Assembly: GCA_003541675.1 (NCBI GenBank)
Contig: DPMC01000018.1
Location: 6,652 to 29,480 of the forward strand
Origin: Acidimicrobiaceae bacterium
Lineage (GTDB): Bacteria; Actinomycetota; Acidimicrobiia; Acidimicrobiales; MedAcidi-G1
Length of the DNA stretch: 22,829 nucleotides
Direction: 5' to 3'
Under the pieces are notes generated by a model. That model ran no database searches and was not told where the DNA came from. It worked only from the letters and a program-made list of their open reading frames with translations. This document shows, piece after piece, positions 16,643 through 22,829 of the stretch (within the stretch, counting starts at the first letter, position 1; every line of letters begins with the position of its first letter). The position numbers and the translations under genes were made by a program.

Positions 16643-18226
16643 TCAGTCGGCCAGCACCCCGGTGCGGCCGTTGAACTCGTCGATCATGGTGTCCCACGAT
16701 GGAGCGAAGGTTTGGATGTGTCGCCAGAAGTCCTGGTTGCGTCGCACCTCGAAGTCGGCGAAGTCGACGCCGTGCTGTTCGACCCACGTGTAATAGGCGA
16801 GGTTGAAGATCCGGTTGCGACCCGTCTCGGTCAGGACCTCGACGTGGTCGGTGTCGGCCCCGAGGAGGTGAGTGTCGATGGCCGTCCCGGCTTCTGCGCC
16901 GCTGAATCCGGCGGCGTATCGGCCGGCCATCATCGACTCGCGCTCGCTGCCGTACATTTCGCCGCCGTCGGTGGCCACGGTGACCAGGGCGTCGTCGGGG
17001 CCCAGGTCCAACTCACGGGACACCTTGATGGACGCTATGACGTTGCAGAGGCTGGACAGGCCGAAGTGGCCCAGAGTGTTGAGCACCGCGTCGTCCACGC
17101 CGGCGGCCGACAGGTGGGCACGCCCCTCGGGGCTGGCGAAGGCCACCCCCAACTCGTCGCACGCCCGGTCCGAGACGCCCACGACCACGTCGGTGTTGGT
17201 GACGTTGTGGATGAACGGGATGTGCTTGTCGCCGATGCCCTGAATGTTGTGCTCTCCATAGCCGTTGTAGAGCATGGTCGGGCATTCGACGGCTTCGACC
17301 GCCGCGATACGGGCACCGTGGTCGGCCTTGAGTCTCTCGCCGGCGGCCAGAGTGCCCGACGAACCCGAGGCGGCCACGTAGCCGGCCAGTCGGAGCCCGG
17401 GGTGCTGGGCGGCGTGATGGAGGTAGAGGTGCTCGAGGGCCCGGCCGGTCACCTCGTGATGGCCGACGTGGTTGGCGAACTCGGTGAACTGGTTGAGGAT
17501 GAAGTTGCCGGGATCTTTCGCCAGCTCGTCGCAGGCGTCGTAGATCTCCTTGACGTTGCTCTCTGAACCGGTGGTTCGGATCACGTCGCCCGGATCGGCA
17601 ATCCACTCCTCCAGCCACTCAAATCGTTCACGACTCATGTTCTCGGGCAGCACGGCCACGCCGCGACAGCCCATGAGACGAGAGATGGCCACGCCGCCCC
17701 GGGCGTAGTTGCCCGTGGACGGCCAGATGGCTCGGTGGAGAGTCGGGTCGTACTCGCCGGTGACGATCCGGGGCACCAGACAGGCGTAGGCCGCCAGCAC
17801 CTTGTGAGCGCCGATCATCGGGAAGCGGTTGCCGAAGGCCACGATGATGGGCGACGGGACGCCGGTCATCTCGGGCGTCAGGACGACGTGTTCGGGGACG
17901 TCGACCAGGCCGCCGTACAGGTCGTTGTACCAATGGACCCGGTAGAGGTTGCGGGCATCGGCCGCATTGCGATCCACGCCGGCCAAGGAGGCTCGGATGG
18001 CGTCGGGGATGGTCGACGGATCCCCCATCTGGGCAAACGTGGGAAGCGCGATGCCCTGGGTGCGGAAGCGTTCGACGCTCCGCTGGTAGCCGACCTCGTC
18101 GACAATGCCGGTGGCCAGGCCGAACCGGGCCGGATCGAAGGTAGCGGGGTCGAACTCGACGGCGTCAAACGAGCCGATACCTACGCTCGAGTTGCCACTG
18201 GAGATGGCGTTGGAAGAACTGCTCAT
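16643..18226 (-). CDS. Fold-type II PLP enzyme, large cysteine-synthase-like protein
   Basis: This is a pyridoxal-phosphate enzyme of the cysteine synthase superfamily, 527 residues, far longer than CysK/CysM (about 310). An N-terminal extension of about 115 residues precedes the catalytic core. Lys142 in MIGAHKVLAAY is the likely PLP lysine, STGNYARGG (170-178) is the substrate/asparagine loop, and ASGSSGTLAAGERL binds phosphate. A C-terminal part of about 150 residues includes TDGGEMYGSER and YYTWVEQHGVDF. Similar long proteins are usually annotated only as PLP-dependent beta subunit; I know no assigned reaction. The ATG at 18226 has no strong ribosome site. An inverted repeat lies 33 bases upstream. 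It heads a two-gene - strand unit with the second PLP enzyme 14 bases downstream. Confidence 0.85.
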   Translation of the reverse strand: MSSSSNAISSGNSSVGIGSFDAVEFDPATFDPARFGLATGIVDEVGYQRSVERFRTQGIALPTFAQMGDPSTIPDAIRASLAGVDRNAADARNLYRVHWYNDLYGGLVDVPEHVVLTPEMTGVPSPIIVAFGNRFPMIGAHKVLAAYACLVPRIVTGEYDPTLHRAIWPSTGNYARGGVAISRLMGCRGVAVLPENMSRERFEWLEEWIADPGDVIRTTGSESNVKEIYDACDELAKDPGNFILNQFTEFANHVGHHEVTGRALEHLYLHHAAQHPGLRLAGYVAASGSSGTLAAGERLKADHGARIAAVEAVECPTMLYNGYGEHNIQGIGDKHIPFIHNVTNTDVVVGVSDRACDELGVAFASPEGRAHLSAAGVDDAVLNTLGHFGLSSLCNVIASIKVSRELDLGPDDALVTVATDGGEMYGSERESMMAGRYAAGFSGAEAGTAIDTHLLGADTDHVEVLTETGRNRIFNLAYYTWVEQHGVDFADFEVRRNQDFWRHIQTFAPSWDTMIDEFNGRTGVLAD

Positions 18227-18258
18227 GGACGCAGGTTAGCCATTCTGGGTCAGTGAGA

Positions 18259-18273
18259 TTGACAAAATGTCAA
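18259..18273. promoter_or_regulatory. Perfect inverted repeat, probable operator
   Basis: TTGACA-AAA-TGTCAA is a perfect 6-3-6 inverted repeat in an AT-rich patch between divergent genes. It lies 33 bases before the ATG of the - strand PLP gene and 90 bases before the + strand gene. Each arm also reads as a consensus -35 hexamer, but I see no good -10 at 16-18 bases on either strand. The binding protein is unknown. Confidence 0.45.
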
Positions 18274-18291
18274 CATCGAGGCTGGCCGGGA

Positions 18292-18310
18292 GTGACGGAT
18301 GTCGCGTCAC
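18292..18310. promoter_or_regulatory. Second inverted repeat in the divergent region
   Basis: GTGACG and CGTCAC form a perfect repeat with a 7-base centre, 18 bases beyond the first repeat. The half-sites recall CRP/GlxR sites, but the spacing between GTGA and TCAC is 11 bases rather than 8, so that assignment does not hold. This may be a separate regulator site or chance. Confidence 0.25.
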
Positions 18311-18362
18311 GGATTGGTCGGGGTGCCACGGTTCGGAGGCGACGCGATGCGAGGCTGGGGGG

Positions 18363-19085
18363 GTGACTCGTCGAGTGCTTGATCTGGTGCTCGCGCTCGC
18401 CCTCGTGGGGGCGGGCGTGGTGGTCGCCGCGCGCGTTGCCGAGCCCTCGATGCGACCGGTGCTCTACCCGCCGTCCGCATCGCCGTCGCCTGCGCTGCCG
18501 ACCCCGACGATTCCGGCGACCACCGTTATGCCCACCACTACCGCCGCACCGGGGACCACCACCGTTTCGCCGGTTGCTGCAGCGACTACCACGGTTCCGC
18601 CCGCGACGACGACCACGACCACCGCGGCGCCGGTGGACGAGGAGGCGGTGCTTACCGCCTCCTATGTCTGGGGTCGCAGCACGGAAGCCGTGCTGCTCCA
18701 GACAGTGTTGGGCGTCGAGGCCGACGGCTGGTACGGACCGGGGACGCGGGAGGCCCACCTGGCCGAGAATGCGGTCCGGGGCTTGTCCGTCGATGCCGTC
18801 CCGGCGCCACCCACCACCACCACCACGACCACGACCACCACCACGACCACCACCACGACCACGGCAGCGCCGACGACTACGGCGGCTCCCACCACCACAG
18901 CAGGGCCGACGACTACGGCGGCTCCCACCACCACGGTGCCGCCGCCCAGCACCACTGCGGGGATGTTTGGTGGCCTAGGTGCCAATCTGGTGGCCCAACT
19001 TCTGGGCCAGCCGTGCATCGCCGACGGTGACCTGAGTGACTGTGGCCCGGAGGTCGATGCCCTAGTCAAGGGGCTCGTCGAGTAG
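18363..19085 (+). CDS. Membrane-anchored Thr/Pro-rich protein with partial peptidoglycan-binding motif
   Basis: This is a predicted exported or membrane-anchored protein of 240 residues with unknown function. Residues 1-5 are basic (MTRRV), and 6-25 form one hydrophobic helix (LDLVLALALVGAGVVVAARV). A Thr/Pro/Ala-rich linker covers about 40-90. Residues 97-135 (VWGRSTEAVLLQTVLGVEADGWYGPGT, in part) resemble the second half of a PG_binding_1 domain. Then comes a run of 17 threonines (151-167), short APTTT-type repeats, and a C-terminal segment with two cysteines (QPCIADGD, SDCGPE). I chose the GTG at 18363 because a run of G bases precedes it and the helix follows at once. The frame is open from 18267, but those residues are not signal-like. 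It is divergent from the PLP unit and ends 70 bases before dnaE2. The role may be at the cell wall. Confidence 0.7.
   Translation: MTRRVLDLVLALALVGAGVVVAARVAEPSMRPVLYPPSASPSPALPTPTIPATTVMPTTTAAPGTTTVSPVAAATTTVPPATTTTTTAAPVDEEAVLTASYVWGRSTEAVLLQTVLGVEADGWYGPGTREAHLAENAVRGLSVDAVPAPPTTTTTTTTTTTTTTTTTAAPTTTAAPTTTAGPTTTAAPTTTVPPPSTTAGMFGGLGANLVAQLLGQPCIADGDLSDCGPEVDALVKGLVE
18813..18863 (+). repeat. ACC/ACG codon repeat encoding 17 threonines
   Basis: Seventeen consecutive Thr codons, only ACC and ACG, form a simple-sequence tract inside the surface-protein gene. Such tracts can change length by slippage in whole-codon steps, which would vary linker length without a frameshift. Confidence 0.9.
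18869..18934 (+). repeat. Two identical 30-bp copies, 36 bp apart
   Basis: A 30-base unit beginning GCCGACGACTACGG occurs at 18869-18898 and again, identical, at 18905-18934. The 36-bp period is 12 codons and encodes the repeated APTTTAAPTTT-like linker. Identity at the DNA level suggests a recent duplication. Confidence 0.9.
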
Positions 19086-19120
19086 ATCCACTGTCCTCCG
19101 AGGACGGCCCCATCAGTCAG

Positions 19121-19149
19121 TTGAGTATCGAACAAGTGTTCGATACTGT
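19121..19149 (+). promoter_or_regulatory. dnaE2 promoter, probably leaderless
   Basis: TTGAGT (19121-19126) and TACTGT (19144-19149) are separated by exactly 17 bases. The -10 fits the actinobacterial TANNNT form. Seven bases after the -10 is 19156, the A of the dnaE2 ATG, so the transcript would start at the initiation codon. The spacer is occupied by the SOS box. Confidence 0.6.
19128..19143. promoter_or_regulatory. LexA (SOS) box of dnaE2
   Basis: TCGAACAAGTGTTCGA matches the actinobacterial/Bacillus SOS consensus TCGAAC-N4-GTTCGA in all 12 defined bases. It lies between the -35 and -10 elements and 12 bases before the dnaE2 ATG, so LexA binding would block RNA polymerase. A further GTTCGA half-site follows exactly 10 bases after the right half, inside the palindrome at 19147-19156. 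Confidence 0.92.
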
Positions 19150-19155
19150 TCGAAC

Positions 19156-22100
19156 ATGGACTGGTCCAACTCCGGGATGCCGTGGCGAGAGTTGGAAGGT
19201 TGCCTATCGGATCGCCCCTTCGCTCCGGCCCCTCGTTGGACGCCCCCACCGGCGCCTACCGGACCACGGTCTCCCGTCGGACCCTCCTCTTCTGTCGACT
19301 CTTCTGTCGACCAGACTCCGAAGGGCGAAACGGGCCCTCCCTACGCGGAACTTCACTGCCACTCCCACTTCAGCTTCCTCGATGGGGCCTCGTCACCCGA
19401 CGAGTTGGTAGCCGAGGCGGTACGCCTCGGGCTAAGTGCCCTGGCGCTCACCGACCACGACGGCTTCTATGGGGTAGTGCGGTTCGCCGAGGCCGCCCGG
19501 ACCCATGGCCTGCCCACTGTCTTCGGCAGTGAGCTTTCCCTCGACGTGCCCTCCACCAACGGGTCGGCCACGCGGTCGGCTCGGACCGGGACGCCTGACC
19601 CGGCGGCCACCCATCTTGTCGTCCTGGCTGCCAATCCAATCGGCTACGCCCGGCTGGGAACGGCCATTGCCGAGTCCCAACTGGCCGGGGAGAAGGGTCG
19701 ACCCCGACTCTCGTCGGACCGTCTGGCCGAACTGGCCGGCGCTGATCCCCACTGGACAGTGCTCACTGGTTGCCGCAAGGGAGCTGTTCCCGCAGCGTTG
19801 GAGGCCGACGGTCCGGCGGCGGCCCGTCGGGCACTGGACGACCTGGTGGACCGGTTCGGCCGTGATCAGGTGGTGGTCGAACTCTGGGACCACGGGCACC
19901 CACTGGACGTCGAGCGCAATGATGCCCTGGCCGATCTAGCCACCGCTGCTGGAGTGGGTCTGGTGGCCACCAACAACGTCCACTACCACCGGCCGGCCCG
20001 CCGCCGACTGGCTACCACGATGGCCGCTATACGGGCCCGACAGCCGCTGGAAGAACTAGATGGGTGGCTTCCGGCGGCCGGCACGGCCCACCTTCGTTCG
20101 GGGGCCGAGCAGGCCCACCGCTTCGCCCGATGGCCGGGCGTGGTGGCCGCCGCCGACGAGTTAGGGCGCCGCTGCGCCTTCGACCTCGGGCTGGTGGCTC
20201 CCGGTCTGCCGCCGTATCCGTGTCCCGACGGGCTCGACGAGATGGGCCTCCTCCGACGGCTGGCCACCGCCGGAGCCACTGACCGATACGGGCCCCGCGA
20301 CGCCGAACGGGTGGTCGGGGCGTGGACCCAGGTTGACCGGGAGTTGGGCATCATCGGCGAGTTGGGTTTCCCGGGCTACTTCCTCGTCGTGCACGACATC
20401 GTGTCCTTCTGTCACCGGTCCGACATCTACTGCCAGGGCCGGGGATCGGCGGCCAACTCCGCTGTCTGTTATGCGCTGGGTATCACCAACGCCGATGCCG
20501 TGGGTCTAGGCCTGCTGTTCGAACGCTTTCTCTCTCCGGAACGCGAGGGCCCGCCGGACATAGACCTGGACATCGAGAGCGGTCGACGCGAGGAAGTCAT
20601 CCAGTACGTCTACGACCGCTACGGCCGGCAGCACGCCGCCCAAGTGGCCAACGTCATTACCTACCGGCCCCGATCAGCGGTGCGTGACGTAGCCCGGGCG
20701 CTGGGCTACGACCCCGGCCAGCAGGATGCCTTCGCCAAGGGTCTGGATCGTCGGGCCCGGATCCAACCCACCCCCGGAAAGGAGACGGATTCCGGGGAGA
20801 CGGGCCTGCCGGACGACGTGGCCATCCTGGCCGATGAACTAAGCGACGTCCCCCGCCACCTCGGTATCCATTCGGGGGGCATGGTGGTCTGCGACCGCCC
20901 CATGGCCGAGGTGTGCCCGGTGGAGTGGGGGCGCATGGTGGACCGCAGCGTGCTCCAGTGGGACAAGGACGACTGTGCGGCGGTTGGTCTTGTCAAGTTC
21001 GACCTCCTGGGGCTGGGGATGCTCAGCGCCCTGCACCACACGGTGGACCTGGTGGCCGCCCACCAGGGGATCGAGGTCGACCTGGCCCGCCTGCCCCAGG
21101 ACGGCGATGTCTACGACATGATCTGTGCCGCGGACACCATTGGCGTGTTCCAGATCGAGAGCCGGGCCCAGATGGCCACCCTGCCCCGGTTGCGTCCCCG
21201 TCACTTCTACGACCTGGTGGTGGAGATCGCCCTGATTCGGCCGGGCCCGATCCAGGGAGGGTCGGTGCACCCCTACATCCGGCGACGGAATGGCCGTGAG
21301 CCGGTCACCTACCTGCATCCCCTGTGCGAGAACGCCCTCTCCAAGACCCTGGGCATCCCGCTGTTCCAAGAGCAGCTCATGCAGCTGGCCATCGACGTGG
21401 CCGGCTTCACGGCTACCGAGGCTGACCGCCTCCGCCAGGCCATGGGATCCAAGCGAAGCCACGATCGGATGGAGGCCCTCCACCATCGGTTCCTGGCCGG
21501 GGCGGGTGGCCGGGGGGTGGTGGCCGACGTGGCCGAACAGGTCTGGCAGAAGTTGGCTGCCTTCGCCGACTACGGGTTCCCAGAGAGCCACGCCGTGTCG
21601 TTCGCCCACCTCGTCTATGCCAGTTGCTGGTTGAAGTACCACCACCCGGCGGCTTTCTGCGCCGGGCTCCTGAACGCCCAGCCCATGGGCTTCTACTCGC
21701 CGCACTCCCTGGTCCAGGACGCCCGCCGCCACGGGGTCCAGGTCCGGACCCCCGACCTAAACCGGTCCGGAGCACGTGCCCTACTGGAAGGGGCATCGTT
21801 GGAGGGCTCCGGGTCGGAGGAGGCCGGGGGTCCGGCGCTGCGGATGGGGTTCGGGTCGGTTCGTGCTATCGGAAGGGACCTGGCCGAGGCCATCGCCGCG
21901 GGTCAGCCCTATGACTCGATCGAGGATCTCCAGCGGCGGATCGACCCAGGGCGACCGGCTATGGAGGCACTGGCCACCGCCGGTGCTTTCGCCTGTTTCG
22001 ATGCGGGACGACGAGAGGCTCTGTGGACGGCAGGCGCCCTGGCGGCCACAGGGCCGGACCGCCTGGCCGGGGTGGTCACCGGCACCGTGCCTCCACCTCT

Positions 22101-22518
22101 CCCCGCTATGGCCGAGCCGGAACAGGCCCGGGCCGACCTGTGGGCGACCGGGGTCTCACCGGACGGGCATCCCACGCGCTTTATGCGCGATGAGTTGTCG
22201 GCCGATGGGGTGATCACCGCGGTGGACCTCCGGGCTGTGGCCAACGGGGCCCGGGTCCGGGTGGCTGGGGTGGTGACCCATCGGCAACGCCCCCACACAG
22301 CTGGTGGGGTGACCTTCGTGAACCTGGAGGACGAAACCGGTCTGATCAACGTGATCGTCTCGCCAGGCTGCTGGGTGCGGTACCGCGACGTGGTGACCGC
22401 CTCGGCACTCGTCGTCCGGGGGAGGGTGGAGGCCGTCGAAGGGGTGGTCAACGTGGTAGCTGAGCGGATCGAGACCCTAGGGGTGCGACTCCCGGCCCGG
22501 TCCCGTGACTTCCGCTGA
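19156..22518 (+). CDS. dnaE2: Error-prone DNA polymerase DnaE2 (ImuC)
   Basis: This is a C-family DNA polymerase of the translesion type, induced by DNA damage and responsible for SOS mutagenesis. It has 1120 residues. The N terminus MDWSNSGMPWRELE resembles mycobacterial DnaE2 as I remember it and fixes the start. The PHP domain begins at about 64 (ELHCHSHFSFLDG, ALTDHDGFYG). The catalytic palm has PDIDLDIE, with Asp470 and Asp472 as likely catalytic residues, and a third Asp616 in KFDLLGLGM. The finger/beta-binding region includes GSKRSHDRM and DYGFPESHA. An OB fold follows at about 1020-1090 (RVRVAGVVTH, TFVNLEDETG). It has no ribosome site upstream, in keeping with a leaderless mRNA. Its usual partners imuA and imuB are not in the window. 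Regulation by LexA is directly supported by the box upstream. Confidence 0.96.
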   Translation: MDWSNSGMPWRELEGCLSDRPFAPAPRWTPPPAPTGPRSPVGPSSSVDSSVDQTPKGETGPPYAELHCHSHFSFLDGASSPDELVAEAVRLGLSALALTDHDGFYGVVRFAEAARTHGLPTVFGSELSLDVPSTNGSATRSARTGTPDPAATHLVVLAANPIGYARLGTAIAESQLAGEKGRPRLSSDRLAELAGADPHWTVLTGCRKGAVPAALEADGPAAARRALDDLVDRFGRDQVVVELWDHGHPLDVERNDALADLATAAGVGLVATNNVHYHRPARRRLATTMAAIRARQPLEELDGWLPAAGTAHLRSGAEQAHRFARWPGVVAAADELGRRCAFDLGLVAPGLPPYPCPDGLDEMGLLRRLATAGATDRYGPRDAERVVGAWTQVDRELGIIGELGFPGYFLVVHDIVSFCHRSDIYCQGRGSAANSAVCYALGITNADAVGLGLLFERFLSPEREGPPDIDLDIESGRREEVIQYVYDRYGRQHAAQVANVITYRPRSAVRDVARALGYDPGQQDAFAKGLDRRARIQPTPGKETDSGETGLPDDVAILADELSDVPRHLGIHSGGMVVCDRPMAEVCPVEWGRMVDRSVLQWDKDDCAAVGLVKFDLLGLGMLSALHHTVDLVAAHQGIEVDLARLPQDGDVYDMICAADTIGVFQIESRAQMATLPRLRPRHFYDLVVEIALIRPGPIQGGSVHPYIRRRNGREPVTYLHPLCENALSKTLGIPLFQEQLMQLAIDVAGFTATEADRLRQAMGSKRSHDRMEALHHRFLAGAGGRGVVADVAEQVWQKLAAFADYGFPESHAVSFAHLVYASCWLKYHHPAAFCAGLLNAQPMGFYSPHSLVQDARRHGVQVRTPDLNRSGARALLEGASLEGSGSEEAGGPALRMGFGSVRAIGRDLAEAIAAGQPYDSIEDLQRRIDPGRPAMEALATAGAFACFDAGRREALWTAGALAATGPDRLAGVVTGTVPPPLPAMAEPEQARADLWATGVSPDGHPTRFMRDELSADGVITAVDLRAVANGARVRVAGVVTHRQRPHTAGGVTFVNLEDETGLINVIVSPGCWVRYRDVVTASALVVRGRVEAVEGVVNVVAERIETLGVRLPARSRDFR

Positions 22519-22601
22519 CCGCTCTCTGGAGCAGGTCATATAAAGGAAACAGACGGTTGTGCGCATCTACACCTTGGGGTTCTGATGTCGCCCTCACCCC
22601 A

Positions 22602-22626
22602 CCCTCGGGGGTTCAATCCTTGAGGG
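22602..22626 (+). terminator. Probable dnaE2 transcript-end hairpin
   Basis: CCCTCGGGG pairs with CCTTGAGGG as a 9-bp RNA stem, including two G-U pairs, around a 7-base loop, 84 bases after the dnaE2 stop and just before the end of a convergent gene. The G-U pairs make it stable only as + strand RNA. There is no clear T-run. Confidence 0.4.
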
Positions 22627-22644
22627 GGTCTAGCGTGCCCCGCT

Positions 22645-22829
22645 TCAGAGGCGGACCGTCCGACCAGCCAGAACGCCGGTGTGCTGGCCGCTCTGCAGGA
22701 AGACCTCGCCGTTGACCAGCGTCTGTCGGTAGCCGTTGGCGCCCTGGATCCAACGGGGAGCACCGCCTGGGAAGTCGTGGGCCATCTCTGGGTAGCCGAG
22801 GGCCAGGCCTTCGAGGTCGATCACGTTGA
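22645..22829 (-). CDS. C-terminal end of a D-aminoacylase-family amidohydrolase, partial
   Basis: Only the last 60 residues are in the window; the gene runs in from the right edge on the - strand and ends at TGA 22645-22647. The readable pattern, DLEGLALGYPEMAHDFPGG, then APRWIQGANGY, then TLVNGEVFLQSGQHTGVLAGR, is typical of the C-terminal beta-sandwich of N-acyl-D-amino-acid deacylases and related amidohydrolases (COG3653 type). Such enzymes release D-amino acids from N-acyl forms. The metal-binding core is outside the window, so activity cannot be judged. It converges on dnaE2 and is separated from it by 126 bases. Confidence 0.75.
   Translation of the reverse strand, partial: NVIDLEGLALGYPEMAHDFPGGAPRWIQGANGYRQTLVNGEVFLQSGQHTGVLAGRTVRL

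Noticed and set aside
15504..17566. Several long + strand frames (15504-16250, 15637-16674, 16220-17566)
   Set aside because: They are antisense to the two PLP genes, which have clear PLP motifs. Their composition is Arg/Ser/Pro-rich and carries no family signature.
18292..18310. CRP/GlxR site reading of the GTGACG/CGTCAC repeat
   Set aside because: The gap between GTGA and TCAC is 11 bases, whereas CRP-type sites need 8.
19093..19105. Palindrome GTCCTC-C-GAGGAC after the surface-protein gene
   Set aside because: A one-base centre makes it a poor RNA hairpin and there is no T-run, so I do not call it a terminator.
22539..22544. TATAAA resembling a -10 element after dnaE2
   Set aside because: No -35 lies at a suitable distance and no gene follows on the + strand.
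22557..22630. Possible tRNA: GGTTCAATCC resembles a T-loop
   Set aside because: No matching acceptor arm, D-arm or anticodon stem can be built upstream. The same bases form the loop of the proposed transcript-end hairpin.
1..22829. CRISPR arrays, insertion sequences, integrases, toxin-antitoxin or defence genes
   Set aside because: I saw no regular spacer-repeat pattern, transposase motif or terminal inverted repeats; the only repeats are the codon repeats at 18813-18934.

Overview
The window is about two-thirds G+C by eye, densely coded, and uses many GTG and one TTG start plus 4-base ATGA/GTGA overlaps. It encodes a mycobacterial-type DnaE2 behind a TCGAAC-N4-GTTCGA SOS box. These features point to a free-living member of the Actinomycetota. 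A lineage such as Acidimicrobiia is my guess from the gene mix and is not shown by any marker gene here.

Region 1 (2-10336, + strand) is one tightly packed catabolic operon. In order it holds: a 5'-truncated molybdenum hydroxylase large subunit of the xanthine dehydrogenase type; an M20 allantoate/N-carbamoyl-L-amino-acid amidohydrolase; a nitrilase-superfamily N-carbamoyl-D-amino-acid hydrolase; a second xanthine dehydrogenase that fuses two [2Fe-2S] domains to the Mo domain with no FAD domain; a compact SsnA-like aminohydrolase; an LLM-class (F420 or flavin) oxidoreductase; an 8-oxoguanine-deaminase-type amidohydrolase; and a 78-residue thiamine-binding (MTH1187/YkoF-type) protein. Most junctions overlap by 4 bases. 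The content fits oxidation, deamination and ring opening of a purine or related N-heterocycle, with release of carbamoyl nitrogen.

Region 2 (10337-15329, + strand) is a complete BMP/PnrA-type ABC importer: lipoprotein, double-NBD ATPase and two permeases. Characterised relatives take up purine nucleosides or bases, so it is the likely uptake system for region 1. A 13-bp GC hairpin separates the binding-protein gene from the ATPase gene.

Region 3 (15360-18226, - strand) is a two-gene unit of two different fold-type II PLP enzymes, convergent with the importer. The 136 bp upstream of it carry two inverted repeats and separate it from a divergent gene (18363-19085) for a membrane-anchored, Thr/Pro-rich protein with half a peptidoglycan-binding motif.

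Region 4 (19121-22518, + strand) is dnaE2, the error-prone polymerase. Its SOS box fills the 17-bp spacer of the promoter, and the expected transcription start falls on the ATG, so the mRNA is probably leaderless. A hairpin follows, then the 3' end of a - strand D-aminoacylase-family gene that runs off the window.

The most notable item is region 1. Its fused XDH plus SsnA plus M20 hydrolase recalls the E. coli ygeY/ssnA/xdhD (uric-acid-related) gene region, but it is rearranged and combined with an 8-oxoguanine deaminase, a D-carbamoylase and an LLM enzyme. There is no stretch over 300 bases without a gene.
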